From Streptococcus oralis (lineage in GTDB: Bacteria > Bacillota > Bacilli > Lactobacillales > Streptococcaceae): DNA of 64,000 nt. Below, in pieces: positions 47,600 to 57,074 of the stretch. The stretch covers positions 1,261,001 through 1,325,000 of the forward strand of contig NZ_CP079724.1 in assembly GCF_019334565.1 (NCBI RefSeq). Direction: 5' to 3'. Both the position numbers and the translations under genes were made by a program. How positions within the stretch are numbered: position 1 is the stretch's first letter; every line of letters begins with the position of its first letter. Under the pieces are notes generated by a model. The model was given only the letters and a program-made list of their open reading frames with translations. It was not told the origin of the DNA and searched no databases.

Positions 47600-49027
47600 T
47601 TAAATCGTAACAGTGTCTCGATCTTTTATCATATAACGTTTCAGTGGGCTAAGACTAGCTAGCCAGTATAGTAGACCACCAAATAGCGCAGTAAATCCGC
47701 TACCAGTTGTGATTAAAAAGATTGGACTTTGAATTTGTGCAGTTACTGGGTTGTAGACAAAAAGTACCGCTACCAATAAGGAGATAAATACGCAAGACAA
47801 GCCAACTAAGTTAAATCCTTTAGTAAATTCGTAGGCGTCATGCCCTTCAAGGAAATAGGCTGAACGCAAGTCGAGTTTTCGTTTTCTTAAGATAAAATAG
47901 TCGACAACAATCATACCAATAATTGGCCCCTGAATATAGGCAGCTAGGGAGATGAAGGATCCGAAATACTCTTCTACTCCTCCCCAGATAGTGAGTAGAC
48001 TCACGTAAACCATGGCAATCCAAACCATTAGTTTATAGCTTACTTTGGGCATCCCACTTTTTACAATCATACAGTTCACATATGATCCTGTCCCCTGGGT
48101 TCCAATATTAGCAAAGGCTACTAGTAGTAGACTTAAGAGAGCAAAGGCTGGGGTGCTTAGAGTTGATAGCATGGTTGTTGGATCACTTTCATACACACCT
48201 GTTTTAACAAACATGGCTAGAGCCATGACTCCACCTGTCGCAACGAAGAATGGAGCCACAACTCCGTATGATAAGGCTGTAGCCCAATAACCACTGCGTT
48301 CTGATTTTGCTAAACGTGGTAAAACCAATGCTTGTGTAGACCAAGAAAAGGCAAAGGCAACATTTCCTTCTCCGGAGAGCATGAAGCGTTCTAATGGCGT
48401 CAAATCTCCTTGAGTGGCTGGTTGGATATTCATAATATCCGTTATAGGAACGGCGACAAAGCAGATTCCAACGATAATGAGACCGACAATCAATAAGGCG
48501 ATAACCAAGAAGCGATTGGTCCATTTAATCACTTCTGGGCCACCAAGAGCAATGAGAGTTCCAAGCAGAACACAGAGGGTACCAAGAATAGGCGCCCATA
48601 CTCCCTTGTCCAAACCAAGACCAAAATTATTTGCCAAATGGATCATGGAACTAGCAAAAAGATTGGCCGCAACAGCATACCATCCAAAGTTAGCCAAGCT
48701 AATAATGGTCGATAACAGGGCTACACCTCTTTTTCCTAGAACAGCTCTCAACCAAATCCACAAATCAATTCCATACTTAACCGCAAACAAAATAGGGAGA
48801 CATTCAATAAAAACCCAGATAATGTTAAAGCTAAAAATATTTATCAACATTTGATTAAAGGTCAAATATTGAGCTACATAGGCTCCTTGGGTATAACACC
48901 AAGTAGCGATGGCAAAACCACTTGTCGATAGAAAGAGATCCCAGAAAGAATACTGACGATCCTTATTGGTCATGGGAACAATTCCGGTTATGGTTTCTTG
49001 TTGGATATAGTCATTCATTTTAGACAT
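47600..49027 (-). CDS. NCS1-family (CodB/PucI-like) transporter
   Basis: 475 residues with about 12 membrane helices, of the nucleobase-cation-symport-1 fold: TSGFAIATWCYTQGAYVAQYLTF near the N-terminus (conserved helix 1), NFGWYAVAANLF, and SWSTQALVLPRLAKSERSGYWATA. NCS1 proteins carry cytosine, uracil, purines, thiamine, hydantoins or other small cyclic cations. The substrate is open. Its operon partners (LicC/LicA-like fusion, 61-residue membrane protein) suggest a small organic alcohol or amine such as choline that is then phosphorylated. Starts one base after the small gene stop, ribosome site GGGAGGAATTC. Confidence 0.85.
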   Translation of the reverse strand: MSKMNDYIQQETITGIVPMTNKDRQYSFWDLFLSTSGFAIATWCYTQGAYVAQYLTFNQMLINIFSFNIIWVFIECLPILFAVKYGIDLWIWLRAVLGKRGVALLSTIISLANFGWYAVAANLFASSMIHLANNFGLGLDKGVWAPILGTLCVLLGTLIALGGPEVIKWTNRFLVIALLIVGLIIVGICFVAVPITDIMNIQPATQGDLTPLERFMLSGEGNVAFAFSWSTQALVLPRLAKSERSGYWATALSYGVVAPFFVATGGVMALAMFVKTGVYESDPTTMLSTLSTPAFALLSLLLVAFANIGTQGTGSYVNCMIVKSGMPKVSYKLMVWIAMVYVSLLTIWGGVEEYFGSFISLAAYIQGPIIGMIVVDYFILRKRKLDLRSAYFLEGHDAYEFTKGFNLVGLSCVFISLLVAVLFVYNPVTAQIQSPIFLITTGSGFTALFGGLLYWLASLSPLKRYMIKDRDTVTI

Positions 49028-49028
49028 G

Positions 49029-49214
49029 TTATTGAATTCCTCCCGTCATTGCTAAGATAATCAAAATAAGGTTGATTAGGACTATGGAGATGATTAAAAT
49101 GAAATCACTTTTTAGGAAGGGTTGAACAAACTCGTAGTTTGGCGACTCCATTTCTTCCAATCTTCTCTTTGTTTCAGTTGCTACTAATTCTTCAATTTCA
49201 GATGTCGTTTTCAT
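49029..49214 (-). CDS. Small single-helix membrane protein (61 aa)
   Basis: From the ATG at 49214 (ribosome site GGAGGAAAACTAAG); the frame to 49241 lacks one. A charged helical N-terminus (KTTSEIEELVATETKRRLEE) is followed by a single membrane helix (FILIISIVLINLILIILAMT, about residues 37-57). It starts one base after the LicCA-like gene and ends one base before the transporter gene. The place and size are those of small accessory subunits of secondary transporters. No family assigned. Confidence 0.8.
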   Translation of the reverse strand: MKTTSEIEELVATETKRRLEEMESPNYEFVQPFLKSDFILIISIVLINLILIILAMTGGIQ

Positions 49215-49215
49215 C

Positions 49216-50994
49216 TTAGTTTTCCTCCAAATACAAATCAAGAGCTAGTTGTCCATATTGTTTGGTATAGCGATACCAGATGTAGAGAAATTCACCAACT
49301 GGTTTTCCGACACTCTCCTGGAACAAAGCCCACAAGAACCAATAATATGAGGTTACTGCTACATAAGCCAAATAGTGACGTTTGGTTTTCTTATCTGGTA
49401 CTTCTTGCAAATACAATTCCAGTACTTTTTCAGCATCCTCTACGGTATAATTGGAACACGCGATAAAGGTGCCCAAATCTCCTGCTGGCTCTCCCATTCC
49501 AGAATATTCCCAATCAATCAAGCTCATTTCGCCTGCTTCATTTAACAAAAAATTAGGACTATAGGAATCTCCATGACAAAGGACAACCTGTTTCGGATCA
49601 TTCTGTAAATAGTTTTTGAGAAGTGAGACGGTTTTATCCAGTTCCTCGAGACCATCAAACTCGAACCGATTTCTAGCCTTCAATTTTTCTCTAAAATCAA
49701 TAATTCCCTCAAATTGGTCAAAGGAATGTTCCGTTTTTTCTCCAGATTGGTGTAACCGTCTCAGGAGGTCCATTGCTTGTGCCACATCATCCCAATTATC
49801 ATAATCCAGTTGCTTAGCATTGGGAATAAATTCTGAAATTTTCCAGCCCTCATCCTTGTTCATAGCTACGAAGGTACGGTCAATCTTTAATTTTGCAGCA
49901 ATTTCCATAGAAGCTGCTTCACTAGCTCGGTCGATATAATTTTCCGTTCCCCTACCCGGATGACGGTAAACATATCTTTTTCCTAGACAGTCAAATGAAA
50001 ATGATGTGTTGGTTAACCCATCTTTTAGAGGTTTGATATTGACAATATCTGAAGCCACACACTTTAATGTCTTACAGATATTATCAATAATGGCCGAATC
50101 TGCATTTACCAAATAACGTTCATCAAATTGACGGAGTTCATCTAGAGAGTCGAATTCTTTAACAATATCCGCTGAATAGTGGCGGGCTTCTAAAAGGAGT
50201 TTCTTGACATGCCGACTATAGTAATCCTCCCAAAGCTGTTCACGATAAGGTTCGTGTTTAAACTCGGTTTCTAAAATTTCCTTGAATTTCTCGCTAAATG
50301 CACGGTCAAAATAAACGTGCCCCACCATAGCCCAAGTATTTTCTCCACCAATCTGGATATCAATGATGGTGTGATTCGAATCCTCTATAGTACAATATTC
50401 GTCCGTTTGACCTTCTGCAAATATCGTCGAGTAGTAACCCCTATAAATATATTGCTCAAAAGGATTTTCCACAAAATAATTATCCGATGAACAAATATAC
50501 GTGTTGGAAAGTTGATTTTTAACCAACATAAGAGACGAACAGTTATTATATTTGTAGTAATCATTATTTACTACAATTTTTACACCAAACTTCTCTGCAA
50601 GATAGAACATTTTTTCTTGAAGATAGCCTACAATAACGGTTATATCTTCTATTCCTGCTTCTTGCAGCTGTCTGATTTCCCTCTCTATCAAGCGTTCACC
50701 CTTGACTTGAAGCAATCCTTTGGGAATCTCATAAGACAAAGGAGCAAAACGGCTACTCATGCCAGCAGCCATTATAATGGCATTTTTTACTCGATAGGGT
50801 TCTAAAACTTTCTGACCTAGTTCAGTTAAGTGAAGCTCCTCATCAACCCACTTCTCTTCTTTCAGTTTTTTCAATAATGTGTTGATTGTTCCTAAAGATA
50901 GGTCTAACTCTTCAGCTAACTGTCGCTGAGTAAATGTCTTTTCTTTATGTATCAACATAAAACGCAAAAGTTTAAATTGTTTTTCTGTTAGCAT
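49216..50994 (-). CDS. Fusion: winged helix - LicC-like nucleotidyltransferase - LicA-like choline kinase
   Basis: 592 residues. Part 1 (1-70): winged-helix DNA-binding domain with FTQRQLAEELDLSLGTINTL. Part 2 (about 72-300): nucleotidyltransferase closely like LicC (CTP:phosphocholine cytidylyltransferase), IIMAAGMSSRFAPLSYEIPK and VIVGYLQEKM, NNDYYKYNNCSSLML. Part 3 (about 305-592): choline/ethanolamine kinase fold with LKDGLTNTSFSF, LCHGDSYSPNFLL and LIDWEYSGMGEPAGDLG. So one chain could sense, phosphorylate and CTP-activate a choline-like alcohol. The three-part fusion is unusual; in pneumococcal lic1, licA and licC are separate genes. First gene of the operon with the 61-residue protein and the NCS1-type transporter. 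Confidence 0.85.
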   Translation of the reverse strand: MLTEKQFKLLRFMLIHKEKTFTQRQLAEELDLSLGTINTLLKKLKEEKWVDEELHLTELGQKVLEPYRVKNAIIMAAGMSSRFAPLSYEIPKGLLQVKGERLIEREIRQLQEAGIEDITVIVGYLQEKMFYLAEKFGVKIVVNNDYYKYNNCSSLMLVKNQLSNTYICSSDNYFVENPFEQYIYRGYYSTIFAEGQTDEYCTIEDSNHTIIDIQIGGENTWAMVGHVYFDRAFSEKFKEILETEFKHEPYREQLWEDYYSRHVKKLLLEARHYSADIVKEFDSLDELRQFDERYLVNADSAIIDNICKTLKCVASDIVNIKPLKDGLTNTSFSFDCLGKRYVYRHPGRGTENYIDRASEAASMEIAAKLKIDRTFVAMNKDEGWKISEFIPNAKQLDYDNWDDVAQAMDLLRRLHQSGEKTEHSFDQFEGIIDFREKLKARNRFEFDGLEELDKTVSLLKNYLQNDPKQVVLCHGDSYSPNFLLNEAGEMSLIDWEYSGMGEPAGDLGTFIACSNYTVEDAEKVLELYLQEVPDKKTKRHYLAYVAVTSYYWFLWALFQESVGKPVGEFLYIWYRYTKQYGQLALDLYLEEN

Positions 50995-51291
50995 TTCTCA
51001 GTCCTCCTGTTCAATTTTTTCTTACTAATATTATAATATGAACAAAAATGACTGTCAATTCAAATAGGGAAACAATGAGTAAAAATTAAGGTCTTTTTCC
51101 CTTTCCTCAAAAAATATATAAATAAAAGAGCTCCTTATTCTGGAGCCCTGAAATATTTTATATTTTTGATAAGTAGTCGTATTAGGTGTCGCTTGGCTGC
51201 AATCCTTATCCGCTGACTAAAACAATCCACTGGATTGGATGATTACTTGCGCAATCTCCATCCACAACCTAAACTAGTCTCCCAGACTAGT
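50995..51291. other. Intergenic, structured but without a gene
   Basis: Holds the promoter region of the LicCA-like operon, a hairpin at 51128-51146 and a palindrome AAACTAGTCT/AGACTAGTTT at 51269-51293 that overlaps the livF stop. The stretch 51147-51268 has several short inverted repeats and resembles neither an IS nor a known small RNA to me. Confidence 0.4.
51128..51146 (-). terminator. Probable liv operon terminator
   Basis: GGCTCC/GGAGCT imperfect stem with TTTTATTT on the minus strand, about 150 bases after livF. Confidence 0.5.
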
Positions 51292-52002
51292 TTAGCCACC
51301 TAGATATGCTTTTCTGACTTCATCTGATGCTGCGAGTTCTTTTCCTGTTCCTGATAGGACGATCTTTCCTGTTTCAAGTACATAGCCACGGTCAGAGATA
51401 GCAAGGGCCTTGTTAGCGTTCTGTTCAATTAGGAGAACCGTTGTTCCTTGCTTCTGAATATCTTGAATGATATCGAAAATTTCTTGGATAAAGATCGGGG
51501 CAAGTCCCATTGACGGCTCATCCAAGAGAAGGAGCTTAGGTGTAGACATGAGAGCGCGTCCCATAGCCAGCATCTGCTGTTCACCACCTGAAAGAGTTGC
51601 CGCATCTTGGTTTTTACGCTCTTCAAGACGTGGGAAGCGTGAGAAAACTTTTTTCAAGTTAGCTTGATTTTCTTCACGATTTTTCTTTAAAAAGGCTCCC
51701 ATTTCTAAGTTTTCCATAACAGTCAAACCTGGGAAAACATGGCGTCCCTCAGGGACTTGTGAAAGGCCACCTGCCACGATTTTTTGCGCAGGCAACTTTT
51801 GAATTTCTTTTCCCAAAAACTCAATTTTACCAGCACTTGGACGAACCAAACCTGAAAGGGTACGAAGAATGGTTGTTTTACCGGCACCATTGGCACCGAT
51901 AAGGGAAACAACTTCACCTTCATTAACCTCGAAACTTACATCACGAACTGCTTGGATCATACCGTAATGCACAGAGAGGTTTTCAACTTTTAACATAGAC
52001 AT
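51292..52002 (-). CDS. livF: Branched-chain amino-acid ABC importer, ATPase LivF
   Basis: 236 residues. Walker A GANGAGKTT, signature LSGGEQQM, Walker B LLLDEPSMGL and switch His-position Glu-Gln in LLIEQNA, the LivF variant. Energises import of leucine, isoleucine and valine together with LivG. Its start overlaps the livG stop by one base. Last gene of the liv operon. Confidence 0.95.
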   Translation of the reverse strand: MSMLKVENLSVHYGMIQAVRDVSFEVNEGEVVSLIGANGAGKTTILRTLSGLVRPSAGKIEFLGKEIQKLPAQKIVAGGLSQVPEGRHVFPGLTVMENLEMGAFLKKNREENQANLKKVFSRFPRLEERKNQDAATLSGGEQQMLAMGRALMSTPKLLLLDEPSMGLAPIFIQEIFDIIQDIQKQGTTVLLIEQNANKALAISDRGYVLETGKIVLSGTGKELAASDEVRKAYLGG

Positions 52003-52766
52003 TAGGCTTCACCTCCTAGATAAGCTTCAATAACGCGTTTGTTGTTCTTGATCTCATCCGGAGTCCCATGAGCAATCAACCGACCATATTCAAGAACATA
52101 GATACGCTCAGTGACTTCCATAACCAAATTCATGTCATGTTCGATAAGCATGATGGTAATTTTAAATTCATCTTTGATACGACGGATCAATTCTGTCAAT
52201 TCAGCTGTTTCTTGTGGATTCATACCAGCTGCAGGTTCGTCCAAAAAGAGGATCTTAGGTTCAGTTGCCAGAGCACGAACGATTTCTAATCGACGTTGTT
52301 GACCATAGGCCAGATTCTTGGCAAGAGTATTTGCGTCACTATCCAAATCAAAAATCTTCAGCAAGTCCAAAGCTTTGCTTTTTAATTCTTCCTCATTCTT
52401 ATAAAAAGCTGGTAGGCGTAGGAAGCTCGCAAGGACATGTTGTTTATGATGATTGCTAAATGCAATCAAAACATTCTCCAAAACTGTCAAGTCCTTGAAC
52501 AAACGAATATTTTGGAAAGTACGACTGAGACCAAGTGAAGCAATCTTATAGGGAGTTTTCCCATTTAGGAGGTGACCATCTAGTGTCACAGTACCTTCGC
52601 TTGGTTCATAAACACCGGTCAAGAGATTGAAAAGGGTTGTTTTACCAGCTCCGTTTGGTCCAATCAGACCAACCAATTCTCCCTCGTTCAATTCAAGAGT
52701 GACATCTCCAACAGCTGTTAGACCGCCAAAATGTTTGGTTAACTGTTTAACTTCAAGTAATGCCAT
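52002..52766 (-). CDS. livG: Branched-chain amino-acid ABC importer, ATPase LivG
   Basis: 254 residues. Walker A GPNGAGKTT, LSRTFQNIRLF Q-loop, the degenerate LivG signature LAYGQQRR, Walker B ILFLDEPAAGMNPQE and switch His in MLIEHDMN. C-terminal DEIKNNKRVIEAYLG is family-typical. One-base overlap with livM and with livF. Confidence 0.95.
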   Translation of the reverse strand: MALLEVKQLTKHFGGLTAVGDVTLELNEGELVGLIGPNGAGKTTLFNLLTGVYEPSEGTVTLDGHLLNGKTPYKIASLGLSRTFQNIRLFKDLTVLENVLIAFSNHHKQHVLASFLRLPAFYKNEEELKSKALDLLKIFDLDSDANTLAKNLAYGQQRRLEIVRALATEPKILFLDEPAAGMNPQETAELTELIRRIKDEFKITIMLIEHDMNLVMEVTERIYVLEYGRLIAHGTPDEIKNNKRVIEAYLGGEA

Positions 52767-53722
52767 TAGTTTTGTCCCTCCTTCTTAGATTTTTTAAAGA
52801 AACGTGATAGACTCAATTCCCATGTCCCAAGAAGTCCACCTGGTCTGAAAATCATGACCAATACAAGTGCCAAAGCGTAGATGATCATACGCACGCTAGC
52901 TACATCTTGAAGGAGCATATTTAAAATTCCTAAAACAATCGCTGAAACGATGGTACCAGTAATCGATCCAAGTCCACCAAATACAACGATAATCAACACG
53001 TTGATGGAATTAATAAAGGTGTAGTCTTTTGGTACAACAGATCCGATAAAACCAGCCTGAAGTGAACCAGCAATACTTGCTGTAATGGCTCCAAAGACAA
53101 AAGCGATAATCTTGATCTTTGTAGTGTTTACCCCAACGGACTCTGCAGCAATCTCATCCTCACGAACAGATAGAGTAGAGCGTCCAATTGGACTACGTAA
53201 GAAGTTAAGGGTTGCAATAGTTGTAATCACTACAAAAAGATAAACCATTTGCCAGTTGGTAAAGTTTGGAATACCCAAGATACCAGCAGCACCGTTGGTC
53301 AAACTGCCACCATTAATGATAAAGATACGAATGATTTCTGAAACACCTAGTGTCGCAACAGCCAGGTAGTCACCCTTCAAACGAAGCGTTGGAATCCCAA
53401 CGAGCAAAGCGACTGCACCAGAAATCAAGGCACCCAAGGCCATTGCTCCAAAGAAGGCACCATAGGTTGGTGATTTTGAACCAATAATCGCTGCTGCATA
53501 AGCCCCAATTGCCATAAAACCTGCATGACCAAGTGAGAATTGTCCTGAAAAACCAACGATTAAGTTCAAACCTACTGCAAGGATGATATTAATCCCAATT
53601 TGTTCTAAAATTTGGACATGGAATAGATTGAGAACACCAGCAGAAACCAGTACGCTAATCAATCCATAACCCGCTAACAGAAGGAATAACCAGAGAATAT
53701 TTACTTTAAGATTTGTCTTCAT
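52766..53722 (-). CDS. livM: Branched-chain amino-acid ABC importer, permease LivM
   Basis: 318 residues with about nine membrane helices. Family segments GFSGQFSLGHAGFMAIGAY and the EAA-like loop SVREDEIAAESVGVNTTKIK. Heterodimer with LivH. Starts three bases after livH. Confidence 0.95.
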   Translation of the reverse strand: MKTNLKVNILWLFLLLAGYGLISVLVSAGVLNLFHVQILEQIGINIILAVGLNLIVGFSGQFSLGHAGFMAIGAYAAAIIGSKSPTYGAFFGAMALGALISGAVALLVGIPTLRLKGDYLAVATLGVSEIIRIFIINGGSLTNGAAGILGIPNFTNWQMVYLFVVITTIATLNFLRSPIGRSTLSVREDEIAAESVGVNTTKIKIIAFVFGAITASIAGSLQAGFIGSVVPKDYTFINSINVLIIVVFGGLGSITGTIVSAIVLGILNMLLQDVASVRMIIYALALVLVMIFRPGGLLGTWELSLSRFFKKSKKEGQN

Positions 53723-53725
53723 TGT

Positions 53726-54604
53726 TTACACCTTCTCTTTCACATTCTTACCAAGGATACCCGCAGGTCGAACAATCAGAATCAAAAGCAAAATTCCATA
53801 CACGATAGCATCACGGAAATCAGACATACCAAAGGCAGTTGCAAAAGTTTCCAACAAGCCAATCACAAATCCCCCTAGAGCTGCACCAGGAATAATCCCG
53901 ATACCACCCAGTACGGCCGCAACGAATGATTTTAGACCTGGAGTCACACCCATCAAAGGTTCAAGAGAGTTGTAGTAGAGGGCAATGAGGACACCTGCTG
54001 CACCAGCAAGGGCTGAACCCAAAGCAAAGGTAAAGCTGATTGTGCGATTTACATTAATTCCCATCAATTGAGCTGCGTCACTATCAACTGATACCGCACG
54101 CATGGCTTTCCCCATTTTTGTTTTTTGGACGATCAATTGCAATAAAACCATCAAGAGCACAGAAACTGCTAAAATCATCAATTGAACATTTGTCAAGCTA
54201 ATTGGTCCCAAGTCAAAGCGGACTGTTTCAATAGCTTGAGGGAAGGCACGAGTATTGGCGCCTACTAGATAAACCATTCCGTATTCCAGTAGGAAAGACA
54301 CCCCGATGGCAGTAATCAATACAGCAATACGTGTAGAGTGTCGTAAAGGACGGTAGGCAAGAAACTCAATCACAACACCAAGTAGTGCGGTCCCTGCCAT
54401 TGAAATAATTAAAGCTAAAAAGAAATCCATTTGGAAAGAATTAATCAAAAAGTAACCAATAAAGGCACCCATCATATAAATATCACCGTGGGCGAAGTTG
54501 ATGAGTTTGATAATTCCATAAACCATGGTATAACCCAGAGCCAAAAGTGCATAAACACTACCCAGAATCAGACCATTCACAAGTTGTTGGAGCATAGCAT
54601 TCAC
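53726..54604 (-). CDS. livH: Branched-chain amino-acid ABC importer, permease LivH
   Basis: 292 residues with about eight membrane helices. Family segments YALLALGYTMVYGIIKLINFAHG split over the N-terminus and the loop MRAVSVDSDAAQLMGINVNR. First permease after livJ. Confidence 0.95.
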   Translation of the reverse strand: MNAMLQQLVNGLILGSVYALLALGYTMVYGIIKLINFAHGDIYMMGAFIGYFLINSFQMDFFLALIISMAGTALLGVVIEFLAYRPLRHSTRIAVLITAIGVSFLLEYGMVYLVGANTRAFPQAIETVRFDLGPISLTNVQLMILAVSVLLMVLLQLIVQKTKMGKAMRAVSVDSDAAQLMGINVNRTISFTFALGSALAGAAGVLIALYYNSLEPLMGVTPGLKSFVAAVLGGIGIIPGAALGGFVIGLLETFATAFGMSDFRDAIVYGILLLILIVRPAGILGKNVKEKV

Positions 54605-54714
54605 TCTTTTCTATCGTTATTTTTTAGAAAATCTCATTATTTTCACAAGTTCATAAACACCGAAACAGGGAGTGAGTCAAAGGCTCATTCCCCATTTCAA
54701 TTACTATTCTAATG

Positions 54715-55875
54715 TTATGGTTTTACAACTTCTGCTTCTTCAACTTTACCATTGTTCATGGTCATCATGTAAGCAGTTTTCACTGTATTGTGGTCAGCAT
54801 CAAAGCTTGTTTGACCAGTTACACCATCAAAATCTTTGGTTTTAGCAAGGTTGTCCTTGATTTCACCTGAGTTTTTAGCACCTTTTGCAGCATTTGCTAC
54901 TAGGTAAACTGAGTCATAGGCCAAAGCTGAGAATGTTGAAGGTTCTTCGTTGTATTTAGCACGGTATGCTTCAAGGAAAGCTTTAGCTTTTGCAGAAACA
55001 TCAACAGTAGTTGAGAATCCTGAGATGAAGTAAATGTTTGATGCTCTTTCAGCAGTTGCTTGTTGAACAAATTCTTCACCGTTAAATCCATCGCCACCAA
55101 TGATTGGCTTATCAATTCCCATTCCACGAGCTTGGTTTACAATCTTACCAGCTTCTGTATAGTAACCTGGAACAACGATAGCGTCAAACTCTTTGTCTTT
55201 CATTTTAGTAAGGGCTGCTTGGAAGTCAGTATCACCTGCTACGAATGTTTCATCTGCTACAATCTCACCCTTGTAGGCTTCGCGGAAAGATTTAGCAATA
55301 CCTTTAGCATAGTCACTAGCATTGTCAGTATAAAGAACAACCTTCTTAGCATTCAATTTGTTTGTTACATAGTTAGAAATAATCTTCCCTTGGAAGCTAT
55401 CTTGGAATGTTCCGATAAATAGGTAATCTTGACCTTTAGTCAAACCGTCTTGAGTAGCACTTGGTGAAATCAATGGCACTCCAGCTTTAGTAGCGTTAGC
55501 TACAGCTGCAGCAGTTGCACCAGATGTCGCAGGTCCTACAATAGCTGCTACTTTTGATTGGGTAACAAGGTTTGTTGTAACAGAAGCTGCTTCAGCAGTT
55601 TCAGACTTGTTGTCTTTGTCTACAACTTCGATTTGTTTTCCATCAATTCCACCTGCAGCGTTAATTTCGTCTACAGCAAGTTGGGCACCTTTTTGTTCAG
55701 CTGTACCGTAAGCTGCCACAGCACCTGTCTCTTCAAAGTTAAAACCGATTTTAATTGTTTTTTCGTCCACTGGATTTCCAGTTGTGTTTGACGCTCCTGA
55801 CTTGACCTCTCCACAGGCAGCAAGAAGAGCCACACTAGCAAGAGCCACAAAAGATAGGGCAAATTTTTTCTTCAT
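54715..55875 (-). CDS. livJ: Branched-chain amino-acid binding lipoprotein LivJ
   Basis: 386 residues. Lipoprotein signal with lipobox LLAAC (Cys21). Periplasmic-binding-protein type 1 fold with IKIGFNFEETGAVAAYGTAEQ at the start, VGPATSGATAAAVAN (ligand Ser/Thr) and DGFNGEEFVQQA. First gene of livJHMGF; a 110-base gap to livH may hold a processing or attenuation site that leaves more of the binding protein mRNA. Confidence 0.95.
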   Translation of the reverse strand: MKKKFALSFVALASVALLAACGEVKSGASNTTGNPVDEKTIKIGFNFEETGAVAAYGTAEQKGAQLAVDEINAAGGIDGKQIEVVDKDNKSETAEAASVTTNLVTQSKVAAIVGPATSGATAAAVANATKAGVPLISPSATQDGLTKGQDYLFIGTFQDSFQGKIISNYVTNKLNAKKVVLYTDNASDYAKGIAKSFREAYKGEIVADETFVAGDTDFQAALTKMKDKEFDAIVVPGYYTEAGKIVNQARGMGIDKPIIGGDGFNGEEFVQQATAERASNIYFISGFSTTVDVSAKAKAFLEAYRAKYNEEPSTFSALAYDSVYLVANAAKGAKNSGEIKDNLAKTKDFDGVTGQTSFDADHNTVKTAYMMTMNNGKVEEAEVVKP

Positions 55876-55963
55876 TTTTAATCTCCTTATAGTTGTTTCA
55901 AAAATTGTATGTTAAGAATATACCGAATTATCAGAAAATTGTCAATGTATTTGTTTAACTTTT

Positions 55964-56233
55964 TTAAATGATAACGTTTTCTTCAGTCCGATAGAGATTC
56001 CCAACGAAGGGAGTTTCTAGCTCTTGAATATGGCAACGTCTAATTTTCTTGATATATCTTTCCTTACCTAATCTCTCAACCAAGTCATCTAGCTCCTCAG
56101 TTGGAACATAGAGCTGCAAGTAACGATGTTTTTTGGAATGGTAACAGATATCACCGTATTCCTGAAGTTTTTTTGCGTCTCGATTATAGTAGAGATAGAT
56201 GATTAATCCTGATCGATTTGTTTTTTCAAACAT
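55964..56233 (-). CDS. ylbG: DUF2129 protein (YlbG/UPF0298)
   Basis: 89 residues of the YlbG family, conserved in Firmicutes and of unknown function. It contains [36 protein letters not shown] and [13 protein letters not shown]. Lies between livJ and clpP on the same strand; ribosome site AGAAAGAGG. Confidence 0.9.
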   Translation of the reverse strand: MFEKTNRSGLIIYLYYNRDAKKLQEYGDICYHSKKHRYLQLYVPTEELDDLVERLGKERYIKKIRRCHIQELETPFVGNLYRTEENVII

Positions 56234-56276
56234 GAGGAAACCTCTTTCTAAGAAATCTTCCCCTATTATACCAAAA

Positions 56277-56302
56277 AAAGCAAACTCCGTCGAGTTTGCT
56301 TT
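56277..56302 (-). terminator. Terminator after clpP
   Basis: AAAGCAAACTC/GAGTTTGCTTT perfect arms with a T run on the minus strand. Confidence 0.9.
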
Positions 56303-56311
56303 CTAGGTTGC

Positions 56312-56902
56312 TTAGCTTAACGAATTATTGGCCATGATTTCATCGATAAAGCCATATTCAAGTGTTTCTTGGGCACTCATCCAGTAATCACGTTCTGCAT
56401 CTGCATGAATTTGCTCGACTGATTTACCAGAGTTATCTGCAAGGATTTGCTCCAAAGTCTTACGAGTTTTGAGCAAGTGCTCTGCAGCGATTGCCATATC
56501 GGTTTGTTGGGTACCACCACCTGTACCACCCATTGGTTGGTGAATCATGTACTCTGCATTTGGAAGCATGAAACGTTTACCTTTTGCTCCACTTGATGCG
56601 ATGACAGTCCCCATGGATGCAGCCATCCCCATAACGATTGTTTGGACATCTGCCTTGATAAAGTTCATGGTATCAACGATTGCCAAACCAGCTGAAACAG
56701 ATCCTCCAGGTGTGTTGACATAAAGGTAAATATCTTTTGTGCTGTCTTGGGCATCCAAGAAGAGCAACTGAGCAATAACGGAGTTGGCCATGTTGTCTTC
56801 AACTGGACCTGTTAGCATGATGATGCGGTCTTTCAGAAGACGAGAGTAAATATCATAGGAACGTTCTCCACGGCTTGTTTGTTCAATAACTACAGGAATC
56901 AT
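56312..56902 (-). CDS. clpP: ATP-dependent Clp protease proteolytic subunit
   Basis: 196 residues, full length. Catalytic triad Ser96 (MAASMGTV), His121 (YMIHQPMGG) and Asp172 (ERDYWMS). Forms the 14-mer chamber fed by ClpE, ClpC and ClpX. The Gly-rich handle (GGTGGGTQQ) is normal for streptococci. Has an exact CtsR operator in its promoter, so it is induced with clpE in heat and other stress. Confidence 0.98.
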   Translation of the reverse strand: MIPVVIEQTSRGERSYDIYSRLLKDRIIMLTGPVEDNMANSVIAQLLFLDAQDSTKDIYLYVNTPGGSVSAGLAIVDTMNFIKADVQTIVMGMAASMGTVIASSGAKGKRFMLPNAEYMIHQPMGGTGGGTQQTDMAIAAEHLLKTRKTLEQILADNSGKSVEQIHADAERDYWMSAQETLEYGFIDEIMANNSLS

Positions 56903-56955
56903 TCATTTCTCCTTTTATGTTGAATTTTCTTAGTCTTACGACTCAATACAGAACT

Positions 56956-56985
56956 ATTATATCTTCTTGGTCAAAAAAGGTCAAA
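56956..56985 (-). promoter_or_regulatory. clpP promoter with perfect CtsR operator
   Basis: GGTCAAA-AAAG-GTCAAA on the plus strand (56969-56985) fits the CtsR consensus at every fixed position. On the minus strand TTGACC, 17 bases, TATAAT uses the operator as the -35 region, so CtsR must shut it directly. Confidence 0.92.
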
Positions 56986-57074
56986 TTTTTGCTCTATTCT
57001 CTAAACAGAAACAAAAACTCAACCTCCTTTCAAGTCAAAAACGAACTTCTAGTTTCACTATTTACTTTGGGATT

